This document shows, in pieces, positions 1 to 6,815 of a stretch of DNA of 59,283 nucleotides (position 1 is the first letter of the stretch; the number at the start of each line of letters is the position of its first letter). Location of the stretch: IMG/VR virus record IMGVR_UViG_3300025118_000014, positions 1 through 59,283 of that record; one strand, given 5' to 3'. This DNA is from a virus. Under the pieces are notes generated by a model. It had not been told where the DNA came from, did not search any database, and saw nothing but the letters and a program-made list of their open reading frames with translations. A program made the position numbers and the translations under genes.

Positions 1-127
1 TCCCATCCGCTCACACCTCTATAGTAATCGTTTGACGGGGGATCGCCAGTACTTTCGACGCGATCGCGATCATTTCTTTTCTATTCGATGGACGTGTCTG
101 CGATCCCCAAAAAAAATAAAGAAAACA

Positions 128-157
128 CTAACATTCAGACGATCCGGCACCGATAAT
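128..157 (+). promoter_or_regulatory. Putative rightward early promoter with GATCC core
   Basis: CTAACA (128-133) and GATAAT (152-157) are 18 bases apart, before the first rightward gene. The spacer contains AGACGATCCGGC, which is identical to the spacer core of a leftward early promoter at 9764-9792. Two more TTGACG/TGGACG hexamers followed by GATC (32-37 and 89-94) lie upstream but have poor -10 partners. The -35 match is weak, so the case rests on the shared core. Confidence 0.4.
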
Positions 158-205
158 ACTTGTGTAGCCGGGAACACTAACCAACTACCCGGCATTGGAG
201 CCAAT

Positions 206-676
206 ATGAGCAAGACACACAACACCGACAGCAAAACCGCGAAACTAGCCTATGATGTAATTTGGGAGATCGCACGGTTTCACGATCCGCGCCAAAACTG
301 GTCAGGCCAGGAGATGACAGCGCACGAGTCCGCTATCCGTAGAGAAGCACGAACACGCAATGGATGGACTTCTAAAGAGATTAATATTGTATCCAAGGTC
401 TGGATCATGGAGATCTTCGTTCAATACAGCGCCCGCACAAAACAGGATGTGTACAGTCTAGCGGTCTGGAGTCCGGCGTTTCAGCAACTCGCTTTCAGTT
501 GTTCACGGGTCGCACACGATATCGAGCGCGCGAAGGCGACCATTAAGCGCAATAAAGACAGCGATAACCCCTATGATCAACGACGCGTGAAGGAAGCTAA
601 GGAGTTGATCGCCCGTCACCGAAAGCTAGTGCGACGCGTAAAGGCTACAATCAAGGCGTGTTACATCGAACGATAG
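206..676 (+). CDS. Unknown rightward early protein, 156 aa
   Basis: First gene of the rightward operon. The reading frame is open from base 32, but the ATG at 206 is preceded by GGAGCC at ribosome-site distance, so I start there. The product is basic, with no signal peptide or membrane segment. The second half (from about residue 105) is rich in Lys, Arg and Glu and looks helical (runs such as RRVKEAKELIARHRKLVRRV). I do not recognise a family. It is followed by 84 untranslated bases holding a hairpin (702-730) and then the next gene. Position and small size fit a host-takeover gene, which is inference only. Confidence 0.7.
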   Translation: MSKTHNTDSKTAKLAYDVIWEIARFHDPRQNWSGQEMTAHESAIRREARTRNGWTSKEINIVSKVWIMEIFVQYSARTKQDVYSLAVWSPAFQQLAFSCSRVAHDIERAKATIKRNKDSDNPYDQRRVKEAKELIARHRKLVRRVKATIKACYIER

Positions 677-677
677 A

Positions 678-694
678 CCATAGCCGGATAGTTG
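678..694. repeat. 17-base repeat CCATAGCCGGATAGTTG, copy 1
   Basis: CCATAGCCGGATAGTTG lies just after the stop of the 206-676 gene. The same 17 bases recur at 1980-1996, and the first 15 recur at about 4607-4621 inside the homing endonuclease gene. The function is unknown; a protein-binding or recombination site is possible. Confidence 0.5.
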
Positions 695-701
695 CTCTTT
701 G

Positions 702-730
702 GTTGCCCTATAGCGCGTCTATAGGTCAAC
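702..730 (+). ncRNA. Leader hairpin A (covaries with hairpin B)
   Basis: Outer stem GTTG/CAAC, an opposed C/T mismatch, inner stem CCTATAG/CTATAGG and loop CGCGT. It lies 30 bases before the ATG at 761. Hairpin B at 1027-1053 keeps the same loop and the same C/T mismatch while both arms change together, which indicates selection on RNA pairing. It could be a processing site, a translation control element or an antitermination signal. Confidence 0.65.
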
Positions 731-760
731 AATGGACTAACTAACCAAACGAGGTAGAAC

Positions 761-1009
761 ATGAACAATCCAATTCAACCAACAACCGAACAGCGATCAA
801 CCCTCATGAAGTACGGGTTTACACCTAGTAACTTTGGTGACCATGTCGACTCAAACGGGCACCGTGCATATCGATCGGATCGTTGTGGTCGGGTGTTGTT
901 CATCCAGATCATACATTGTAACTATACCGGCCGTCCCACTCACAGCCAGACACAATACTTCGCTTCATGGGACGACATGATCGCAGTCTGTATCGTCGGT
1001 GTGAAATAG
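761..1009 (+). CDS. Unknown early protein, 82 aa
   Basis: Small soluble protein with GAGGTAGAAC directly before the ATG as ribosome site. It is behind leader hairpin A. No family is recognised. It has four Cys (at least RCG and HCN contexts) that do not form an obvious CxxC zinc site. The C-terminal part is hydrophobic (MIAVCIVGVK) but too short for a membrane anchor. It is read in the same direction and with similar base composition as its neighbours at 206 and 1081, so it very likely belongs to one early transcript. The role is unknown. Confidence 0.65.
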   Translation: MNNPIQPTTEQRSTLMKYGFTPSNFGDHVDSNGHRAYRSDRCGRVLFIQIIHCNYTGRPTHSQTQYFASWDDMIAVCIVGVK

Positions 1010-1026
1010 CCTGTATTGATTTTCGG

Positions 1027-1053
1027 CGGCCCTGTAGCGCGTCTACAGGTCCG
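1027..1053 (+). ncRNA. Leader hairpin B (covaries with hairpin A)
   Basis: Outer stem CGG/CCG, C/T mismatch, inner stem CCTGTAG/CTACAGG and loop CGCGT, 27 bases before the ATG at 1081. Relative to hairpin A the fourth inner pair changes from A-T to G-C and the outer stem changes on both sides, while loop and mismatch are unchanged. Confidence 0.65.
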
Positions 1054-1080
1054 TAGTGAACCAATAGAGGTAAAGACCAT

Positions 1081-1207
1081 GATCACTAAACTATCAATAC
1101 ACTACAGAACAGCGCACGTCACGATCGACGGCGTCAACTACCGGATCGAGTTCCCTTCTATGTCTGAAGCATACGCCTACGCGGACGCGAACGGGGGTCA
1201 ACGATGA
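1081..1207 (+). CDS. Small early protein, 41 aa
   Basis: Very short gene starting MITKLSIHYR behind the ribosome site AGAGGTAAAG and leader hairpin B. An upstream in-frame ATG at 1019 exists, but it lies inside the hairpin region and lacks a ribosome site, so I reject it. The pattern (alternating beta-like N-terminus, then a helix ending SEAYAYADANGG) resembles small DNA-mimic or modulator proteins of phages, but no family can be named. Its stop overlaps the next start as ATGA, which implies translational coupling. Confidence 0.6.
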
Positions 1208-1575
1208 GGATCTACATCACACCGAATCAGAAGATCACCGCACCTCTGTTAGAAGTGCTACCCGCCTATGAATTGGAGCGGGATAGCGAGCCTAGCGATC
1301 CCGAATCGTTGACGGGTGAGGGCTGGCGTTATGCGCAGTATGAACGAACCGGGTATCGGGTGCTTGTCAACGTCAATAGTTGGACGCGGCGCTATTCCAA
1401 AGGATGGAATTGCTATGTTTTCACGGTACAGGTTCGTGAGGTCGAGACCGTACCCAATGAGGCGTGCACGGGTGTGTGTGCCGACCTGGGAGCGCCCGCA
1501 CAAAACATGATCGTCCGTGAAGAATACCTGAAGTGTATCGATCACGCGCACGCGATCATGAACTGGAGGAATTAG
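1204..1575 (+). CDS. Unknown early protein, 123 aa
   Basis: Starts in an ATGA overlap with the 41-residue gene before it, so the two are probably made in step. The product is acidic and aromatic-rich (ERTGYRVLVNVNSWTRRYSKGWNCYVFTVQVREVE) and looks like a small beta-sheet domain. No catalytic motif is visible and no family is recognised. A strong hairpin follows the stop by about 30 bases. The opposite-strand open frame at 1258-1755 is a shadow without a ribosome site. Confidence 0.65.
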   Translation: MRIYITPNQKITAPLLEVLPAYELERDSEPSDPESLTGEGWRYAQYERTGYRVLVNVNSWTRRYSKGWNCYVFTVQVREVETVPNEACTGVCADLGAPAQNMIVREEYLKCIDHAHAIMNWRN

Positions 1576-1899
1576 CGAAAAGTACAGTTTCCAAGGTGAT
1601 AAGTGTCCTAGCTCGATCCGAGTACTAGGACAAGGGTGTACCCATGAAATAGCGTGACAGGGCCAATAAGGCGCCCACACGCGGTGTACGGGTTTAGTGT
1701 AAGGCAAGGGTATAACTGAAACACAGGGAGGAGAGTTGACACAAGAACTGGGCAAAAAGGGGGCCGTCGATCAGGATGGCCGCGATCGCGGATGTCAAAA
1801 GATCGTTAAGTGCTTGACGCGCGGGAATGGAGCGACTAGCGGCCCGACCCAAGGGGGCATTGCAATTCTCGTGCCAAGACTTTACATGAAGGGATCGTC
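1576..1899 (+). other. Mostly untranslated stretch
   Basis: Holds the hairpin at 1604-1632, one rightward copy of the late-type box (GGGTATAAC at 1708-1716, the only plus-strand copy seen) and a very strong purine ribosome site (GGGAGGAG at 1727-1734). The site precedes a TTG at 1736, from which 58 codons are open to 1912. Confidence 0.4.
1604..1632. other. Strong hairpin after the rightward operon
   Basis: TGTCCTAG/CTAGGACA (1604-1611 with 1625-1632) encloses CTCG-ATC-CGAG with a two-base bulge, giving about 12 pairs. There is no U-run, so it is not a classical terminator. It may be an RNA end stabiliser, a processing site or an operator (it contains a GATCC). Confidence 0.5.
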
Positions 1900-1912
1900 A
1901 TGTCAAATCTGA
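1736..1912 (+). CDS. Possible 58-aa protein (TTG start)
   Basis: Open frame beginning TTG ACA CAA directly after GGGAGGAG and 20 bases after a rightward GGGTATAAC box. It overlaps the next candidate (1900-2115) by 13 bases. The composition is Gly/Lys-rich and unremarkable, and no family is recognised. The close spacing between the ribosome site and TTG is slightly tight. It is reported because promoter-like box, ribosome site and frame line up, but it may be fortuitous. Confidence 0.25.
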   Translation: MTQELGKKGAVDQDGRDRGCQKIVKCLTRGNGATSGPTQGGIAILVPRLYMKGSSCQI

Positions 1913-2115
1913 GGGGAGATCCCACGATTTTACTTGACACGCTTAGAGCCCGCTCACGAGGCGCGTATTTTGAAGGGGTCCATAGCCGGATAGTTGGCCA
2001 GGACCGCTACAAAGGGCACCTGACGGGCTCCAAATGGGCGCACCGGCTGATAATGACGGTCCAACCGACGGAATGGGGCACCGTATCAGAAATGAGAGGG
2101 GGGGGTCAGAAATGA
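1900..2115 (+). CDS. Possible unknown protein, 71 aa
   Basis: Open frame MSNLRGDPTILLDTLRARSRG with a modest ribosome site (AAGGGA, five bases before ATG). It contains the second copy of the 17-base CCATAGCCGGATAGTTG repeat. It ends in a G-run that forms the left arm of a hairpin. The residue mix is not typical of a folded protein and no family is recognised. If real, it is the last gene of the rightward operon. Confidence 0.35.
   Translation: MSNLRGDPTILLDTLRARSRGAYFEGVHSRIVGQDRYKGHLTGSKWAHRLIMTVQPTEWGTVSEMRGGGQK
1980..1996. repeat. 17-base repeat CCATAGCCGGATAGTTG, copy 2
   Basis: Identical to copy 1 at 678-694, and shares 15 bases with a third copy at about 4607-4621. Confidence 0.5.
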
Positions 2116-2126
2116 GTCACCCCCAT
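2099..2126 (+). terminator. Possible rightward terminator hairpin
   Basis: A G-run (about 2099-2105) faces CCCCC (2120-2124) across a short loop, at the very end of the rightward genes and before the leftward ones begin. The U-tract is poor (ATTTC), so termination is uncertain. Confidence 0.3.
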
Positions 2127-2491
2127 TTCACGACTTTTGGGGTAAGCCTCTATAAATTGTGCATAAATCTCAAGTAAGATAAATCTCGATGGCTCACACA
2201 AAACAAACTTCAACACAAAATCTCACACAAAAAAGTTTGAGAAAGTTGTGGCGGAATGATCTCAAACGACTATTATATTAGTACCGGGCGACACACCGGA
2301 GGAACAAAGTGTAGGAAGGGTCATGGCTGGGGGAGATCCGTCTAAAGACCCTGTGCTCACGCCGCTGCGCTAGGGCTGGTTCTGGGTGAGAACAGACTAC
2401 CCCGACCACATGGGCCGACTGGGTGATTGACCAGGGTTCCCCTTCCCTTACTAATATAATACTCGTCCTGGAACGGAAGTCCAGTACTTTC
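2127..2491. other. Intergenic stretch between rightward and leftward operons
   Basis: The first part (2130-2290) is A/T-rich with repeated CACAAAA words. The second part holds a TGGACT/TATTAT promoter-like pair pointing leftward (about 2455-2482) but no start codon with a ribosome site behind it. The leftward open frame reaching 2278 has no credible start. This is the convergence point of the two transcription directions, and no tRNA is recognised. Confidence 0.4.
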
Positions 2492-2665
2492 TTAGGAAAG
2501 ATCCTCCAGGGTGATCTCCATGAAGAATGCCTCCGCTTCCTCAAGGGTGTCGAACCGCTCAGCACACGGCTCCACAGTCGCGATGGACTGCACGATGAAG
2601 AAGTCCCACATCGTCTTGATGAGGGTTTTGCGGTCTGATGAGATGCGAATAGTTGTCGGTGTCAT
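2492..2665 (-). CDS. Small early protein, 57 aa, paralogue of 9545-9739
   Basis: Begins MTPTTIRISSDRKTLIK with GGAGT before the ATG. The frame is open further upstream, but that part lies in the promoter and terminator region. It is clearly related to the 64-residue protein at 9545-9739: both start MTPT-IR-S-DRKT, share FIVQS and E-CVERF/CAERF, and end F-TL-EAEAFFM-IT--DLS. The duplication extends past the stop codon into the same flank (CTTTCCTAAGAAAGT then CTGGAC). Function is unknown. The C-terminal half resembles the helix-strand pattern of small phage modulators. It sits behind its own promoter and a terminator for the upstream gene. Confidence 0.7.
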   Translation of the reverse strand: MTPTTIRISSDRKTLIKTMWDFFIVQSIATVEPCAERFDTLEEAEAFFMEITLEDLS

Positions 2666-2698
2666 TGTCGATACTCCATGTTGTTTGGCTATGTACAC

Positions 2699-2727
2699 AA
2701 GGTAGGCGCTGACAGGATCCCCGTCAA
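2699..2727 (-). promoter_or_regulatory. Sigma-70 type early promoter
   Basis: TTGACG (2722-2727) and TACCTT (2699-2704) on the coding strand with a 17-base spacer containing GGATCC. It lies 34 bases before the 57-residue gene. Confidence 0.6.
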
Positions 2728-2735
2728 GAACTAAA

Positions 2736-2770
2736 TGAAAAAGGGGATCGCCCTCAGTAGACGATCCCCC
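2736..2770 (-). terminator. Leftward terminator after the small terminase gene
   Basis: Perfect stem GGGGATCG/CGATCCCC (2743-2750 with 2762-2769), followed on the coding strand by TTTTTCATTT. It ends the transcript of the 2853-3767 gene just before the next promoter. Confidence 0.75.
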
Positions 2771-2852
2771 AGTTCTGGAAGTGAATCTCAATTCGATTTT
2801 GCTTTTGAAACGAATTCCTGTAGAATTGACCCCACCGGACCCCCACCCCCTA

Positions 2853-3767
2853 TTAGCCTAGCTCGTCCATCAAACGCTTGCGCTCGGCTTCAACTTCGAT
2901 GTCGTGCTGCTTGGCCTGCTCACGCTGGTCCCACAGGGCCTGGATAATCGTGTTGATGTCCTTCGTGTCCTTACGCAGGGCCACAAGTAGATCCGATTCC
3001 TGTTCCCGCGCGAACCTGACGCGAACCGACTCAACCCCACGGGCCTTTCCACCCTCGTCAAAGGAGAAGCCATACAGTTCCTGGGACATCACCATGAAGT
3101 TCTGGAGATCCTTCGGACTGATCTTCATGCTGCCGTCTTTCAACCCTTCTACACCACGGCCGATGACTGCACGGGTGATCTTCTTCTGCTCTTCCAGCAG
3201 CCTCTTACGCTCGTCTACCGTGTTCGTAGCCGCAACCTCGGTCTCAACGTCGTTGATGGCCTGTGCTACCGCCTGCACGACAGGAGACTCGTCCTCTACC
3301 GGAGCGATCCTCGGACGTGACACAGCCTCCAGGGCCGGATTTAATTTCTGGAAGGATGCGATTGGATCAAACCGCATGGCCCGTGAGACCGCGCGCAGCT
3401 CAACATGAGTCATTTCTGATACACACCTACTACAATACGCTTTGAACGCTCTTCGGTCAGCTTGCGACTTTTCCCTGTTAATCCTAGTTTGCCAATCCTG
3501 AGCTTTAGCCAGTTTCCTAGCCCAGAAGTCGCTCTTGCTTACTGCCTCCGCACACTTACGGTATGATCGACTCTTCGACTTCATCATAGCATACAGCAAA
3601 AAAGCCTTGTATTCAAGCGGACTTTCGGTGTCTCGCTTCTCGAAATGCTGTGTGTCCGGAACGTACGACGCATCGTGGTTTTCGGATCTCGTGATCTCGT
3701 TTTTGTCCTTCCCCACATATTCATTGGGGATTCTCTGCTTAGTATCTGGAGTATTGTCGTCTTTCAT
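2853..3767 (-). CDS. terS: Small terminase subunit-like protein (candidate)
   Basis: 304 residues. The stretch PLEYKAFLLYAMMKSKSRSYRKCAEAVSKSDFWARKLAKAQDWQTRINR resembles the helix-turn-helix opening of phage small terminase and related DNA-binding packaging proteins, in which a short helix-turn-helix recognising pac/cos DNA is followed by DW--R. The middle and C-terminus are long charged helices (VDERKRLLEEQKKITRAVI; QREQAKQHDIEVEAERKRLMDEL) suited to oligomer formation. I start at the ATG with AGGA upstream rather than the TTG 21 bases earlier. A late-type box lies at 3827-3837, which suits a packaging gene. There is no large subunit beside it, so the assignment stays tentative; it could be another DNA-binding protein. 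Confidence 0.5.
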   Translation of the reverse strand: MKDDNTPDTKQRIPNEYVGKDKNEITRSENHDASYVPDTQHFEKRDTESPLEYKAFLLYAMMKSKSRSYRKCAEAVSKSDFWARKLAKAQDWQTRINREKSQADRRAFKAYCSRCVSEMTHVELRAVSRAMRFDPIASFQKLNPALEAVSRPRIAPVEDESPVVQAVAQAINDVETEVAATNTVDERKRLLEEQKKITRAVIGRGVEGLKDGSMKISPKDLQNFMVMSQELYGFSFDEGGKARGVESVRVRFAREQESDLLVALRKDTKDINTIIQALWDQREQAKQHDIEVEAERKRLMDELG

Positions 3768-3826
3768 AGCGGGCTTTCCTAAAATCAAAATCAGAAACTG
3801 CGAGTATCACTGTATCCTGTACCTAT

Positions 3827-3837
3827 AATATACCCCT
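3827..3837 (-). promoter_or_regulatory. Late-type box (variant AGGGGTATATT)
   Basis: Coding-strand AGGGGTATATT, 60 bases before the small-terminase-like start. It matches the distributed AGGGGTATAAC box except for the last bases, and no -35 hexamer is seen. Confidence 0.5.
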
Positions 3838-4518
3838 GAGAGTCCCTTAAACGCACCACCACGCAGTGTTTTAGAGTCCATTGAGTATCGAATCGCACTA
3901 GCCCCACGGACAGCACCACGGGGCCTATTAGGAGCTTTGCTTCTAGCGTGTCCCGCACGAGCGGCAGAACCTAAAGTAAATCCCTAACTTGGAATCGAAT
4001 TCCGAAACATCTTTCTCTTTTAGTCACTAGGTGCGATTAGTCAAGAAAATAAATGTTCCGTGCTCGCACTAAAAACGAAAAAAACAGTTTTCCTTGAGGC
4101 CAACTTCTCCTTGTTGCTATTGAGGCATCGAATGCAATAGGGGGAATTGAGCCGAAAGGGAAACCCCGTATAAGATTATATACCTTTAGGTATATACCTT
4201 ATACTCCTATGTTCTTCCGCTAGTGGTTCCCAGGTTGAACCTGGGGTATGCGCAAAGTAATATCGATGGAGCGTTTTGGGGGTCAAAAAATAAGTGGACG
4301 ATAATGCACTTTCTTCCGTTTATTTCTGTCTTTACGAATTACAATGAGGATGCAGTTTCTAACTGGACTTTCGCCTGAAATGGCCCCTTTTCGCCTATTT
4401 CACAATGAGGATGTGCTTTGAAACTGCCATATCGCGTTATTGGTGCGAGCCCTCGCAGTTGATGAAAGTCCAGGTTCTATCGTCACGCACTCTAACGATA
4501 CAAAGCCGAATATGAGCC
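3838..4518. other. 680-base non-coding stretch with palindromes
   Basis: No credible gene on either strand. It contains GGAATCGAATTCC (about 3991-4003), a long imperfect palindrome around 4168-4204 (outer GTATAAG/CTTATAC, inner TATATACC/GGTATATA with loop TTTA), CCCAGGTTGAACCTGGG (about 4229-4245), and a direct repeat ACAATGAGGATG at 4341 and 4402. It lies directly downstream of a homing endonuclease gene. An origin, a structured RNA or the debris of an insertion are all possible. I could not identify a group I intron core. Confidence 0.45.
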
Positions 4519-5094
4519 TCAAGATTTCAACGGCTCTGGGTCACCTTGATCAACATTCATGCACATTGGATCATCCCAGTGCGCCATGATAGCCTCCCTC
4601 TCTGAGCCATAGCCGGATAGTACTTCGAACAACAAGCTCTCGCCGTTATAGTGCTTTCTAACGTTTGGGTTCTTGTGCGTTCCTGCCTTCGCGGTAGCCT
4701 TGTGGTTAGTCACCCTGTACTGCAAACAGTCGGTCTTCCCTATGTAGTAGCGTTCTCCCATCCAGAACCTGTATAGAAGGACATCGTGGGATAGTTTCTT
4801 CCTGCTCTCTGCTCTCCTTTCCCTAGCCTTTTTGCGCAGTTCTTCCTTGTTCTTCTCGTAGTATTCCTGACCGTACAAAATGTCCTTCTCACGGTTTCGG
4901 TTCTTTGATTTGTGGTCGAGCCTAGCCCCTCTTTCCTCTTTGGTCTCGTTCTTTATTCTATCGCTGGCGTACTTGCGAGCGCATGCCTTGCATCCGTTCT
5001 TTGTGTAGTACTTGCCCCTCTTTTTGCAGAACGACCCCGAGAACTCCGACAGTACTTTTGTTTCGCCACACTTAACGCACTTCTTTTCTTCCAT
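4519..5094 (-). CDS. GIY-YIG homing endonuclease with N-terminal zinc finger
   Basis: 191 residues, start fixed by AGGAGA. The N-terminus has a zinc module (C6-x2-C9 and C35-x2-C38, pattern CVKCGETK...NGCKAC) common in phage homing and HNH-associated proteins. Residues 45-100 are a very basic linker, and residues 105-180 form a GIY-YIG-like nuclease: LLYRFWMGERYYIGKT with R127 and H131 following. Such enzymes cut a target site and drive copying of their own gene. It is a free-standing insertion between the helicase and the long non-coding stretch, with its own late-type box. It contains the third, 15-base copy of the CCATAGCCGGATAGT repeat. Confidence 0.8.
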   Translation of the reverse strand: MEEKKCVKCGETKVLSEFSGSFCKKRGKYYTKNGCKACARKYASDRIKNETKEERGARLDHKSKNRNREKDILYGQEYYEKNKEELRKKARERRAESRKKLSHDVLLYRFWMGERYYIGKTDCLQYRVTNHKATAKAGTHKNPNVRKHYNGESLLFEVLSGYGSEREAIMAHWDDPMCMNVDQGDPEPLKS

Positions 5095-5123
5095 TGTAAA
5101 GTCTCCTATATGATTACAATAGA

Positions 5124-5132
5124 GTTATACCC
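5124..5132 (-). promoter_or_regulatory. Late-type box GGGTATAAC
   Basis: 30 bases before the homing endonuclease start. A weak TTGTAG lies 17 bases further up. Confidence 0.5.
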
Positions 5133-5166
5133 TTGTGCTGCCAGACCTACAACGTCGGAGGTCTAT

Positions 5167-6771
5167 CTATTTCCTAAGTTTATTTAGGATTCCCCTCATC
5201 TGCTCCATTGAAACTGACCTTCCGACGATGTCACCATACGCTTCCTGGTACGCTTTCTTGCGCGATTGGAATTGCTTATTGAATACGGCCCCGTTGTCTA
5301 CCATGTCAATCATAAGCGGGGTTTCAGCGCCAGCGTTACGCGATAGGCGACCGATTCTCTGGGCAGCCAGACCGCCGAAACGCCCTGCGCTTGCGAGGAT
5401 CAGCAGGTCTAGGTTCGCTATGTCCGTTCCTTCATTCATGATGTTGGCGGAAACTACAACTTGAGCAGAGCCAAACCTCATCGAGTTAAGAATGCGCTCT
5501 CTATCTTTCTTCTTTGTCTTGCCAGTCAACGCGAACGCCTTAATTCCCACGAGAGTCAGCATATCAACGAGGCTCTCACACGATTCGTTTCGACTAATTA
5601 GAACACACACCTTTCTACCAGCAGCAGCGCCACGCACTGCCAAGTCAGCGATGTCTGCAAGCCTACGCTCGTCAGCCATTAGGTCAGTTTCTAGGCGGCT
5701 AAAGTTCAAACCGGCAGGCTTTCTACTGCACATGCTTGTGAGTCTACACTTACACTTGCGGCACCTTGTCATGCCCTCCTCGATATGCGGCCAGGATAGC
5801 TTGTTACGGTAGGTTCCGCAGTTAGTACACCTCACGTTGTGAAACGAGTGTCGGTCGCTGTCTATGCCGTATTGCGTCCTTACTGGCAACACGTTGGGCC
5901 TACGCAAGTATCCCTGTTCAACCAAGTCAATGCTCGTAACCCGGTAAAAGATCTCCCCGATGGTTGAATTTACAACGAACGACATGCCGTCTGCTCGCTC
6001 AGGTGTAGCAGTGAATCCGATTCTGTACCTTGCAGGCACCTTATTGATGACCTTCAACCAAGTCTCCGATGCAGCGTGATGGCACTCGTCTACAAGGCAG
6101 GCACCAGCGGACAGCATTACGTTCTTGTACTTGGCAGTGTCCCTGGACAGCGTTTGAATGGTAGCCACGCATATCTCTCCAGGGGCCAGGGGGCTTAGGT
6201 CTTTCTTGCCCTTGCCTCCCAGCACCCTGATTTTCGCCTTGCCCTTGGATAGCCACACAAAGCACTCCACCCACTGTGTCAGGAGGTCCATGGAATGGGT
6301 CAATACCAAGGTCGACTGCCCTGAATTGAGCGAGAACGCAACTCCAGTTGTCGTTTTACCTGCACCACATCCCGCTACCATGATCCCACGCTTGCGCTTG
6401 AACATCAGGTCGATTGCGTCTAGCTGGTAGTCCCGGACCTTTGCCCCTAATTCGTCGAACGCCATACCATCCGATCTGTTCTGCTGCGTGTTCTGCACCC
6501 ACTCGATCTGTACGTAGTTCTTCTTTGCTATCCGCAGCACTGTAGAGAACTCCCCTGACGGTACAGTAAACGTACTCGCAGCGTCGGTGTACAACTTGTA
6601 GAACTGCTTAACGCCCTTAGCAGGCCGACGTCCTTTCGACTTGGCTGCATGGTATCTAGGGTCTGACTTGGTCAGTGCGGCTCGGAGATCTCCGATGAAC
6701 TTTGATGTCCTGGAACTCTTCTCCTTCCTGAATCTAATGGCCGAACCGACGTACGCTTTAATGGTGTGCAT
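5167..6771 (-). CDS. DEAD/DEAH superfamily 2 helicase with zinc insert
   Basis: 534 residues, ATP-dependent nucleic-acid helicase of the XPB/UvsW-like branch. Walker A GCGAGKTT at about 134-141, motif II DECHH at 228-232, motif III-like GFTATPER, and motif VI QRIGRLSR at about 471. A four-cysteine zinc knuckle (C315, C318, C337, C340) is inserted between the two RecA-like lobes. The frame is open to 6789, but AGGAGACGCC stands directly before the ATG at 6771 and a promoter box covers the earlier ATG, so I use 6771. The likely role is remodelling of replication or recombination intermediates. Its late-type promoter box suggests it acts with packaging or late replication. Confidence 0.85.
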   Translation of the reverse strand: MHTIKAYVGSAIRFRKEKSSRTSKFIGDLRAALTKSDPRYHAAKSKGRRPAKGVKQFYKLYTDAASTFTVPSGEFSTVLRIAKKNYVQIEWVQNTQQNRSDGMAFDELGAKVRDYQLDAIDLMFKRKRGIMVAGCGAGKTTTGVAFSLNSGQSTLVLTHSMDLLTQWVECFVWLSKGKAKIRVLGGKGKKDLSPLAPGEICVATIQTLSRDTAKYKNVMLSAGACLVDECHHAASETWLKVINKVPARYRIGFTATPERADGMSFVVNSTIGEIFYRVTSIDLVEQGYLRRPNVLPVRTQYGIDSDRHSFHNVRCTNCGTYRNKLSWPHIEEGMTRCRKCKCRLTSMCSRKPAGLNFSRLETDLMADERRLADIADLAVRGAAAGRKVCVLISRNESCESLVDMLTLVGIKAFALTGKTKKKDRERILNSMRFGSAQVVVSANIMNEGTDIANLDLLILASAGRFGGLAAQRIGRLSRNAGAETPLMIDMVDNGAVFNKQFQSRKKAYQEAYGDIVGRSVSMEQMRGILNKLRK

Positions 6772-6787
6772 GGCGTCTCCTATGTAC

Positions 6788-6797
6788 ATTATACCCC
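6788..6797 (-). promoter_or_regulatory. Late-type box GGGGTATAAT
   Basis: Coding-strand GGGGTATAAT, 17 bases before the helicase ATG at 6771. It overlaps the alternative ATG at 6789, which argues against that start. No -35 element. Confidence 0.55.
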
Positions 6798-6815
6798 CCT
6801 ATTTGACCAACGATC

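Noticed and set aside
1258-1755. Leftward 165-codon open frame opposite the 1204-1575 gene
   Set aside because: No ribosome site, lies antisense to a coupled gene, odd composition.
2278-2565. Leftward open frame of 95 codons
   Set aside because: No start codon with a ribosome site downstream of the promoter-like pair; composition is Arg/Ser-rich as in shadow frames.
3838-5094. Group I or II intron around the homing endonuclease
   Set aside because: Neighbouring genes are intact and no intron core could be identified by eye; a covariance search is needed.
6772-6789. Upstream ATG of the helicase gene
   Set aside because: Lies within the promoter box, while the ATG at 6771 has AGGAGA.
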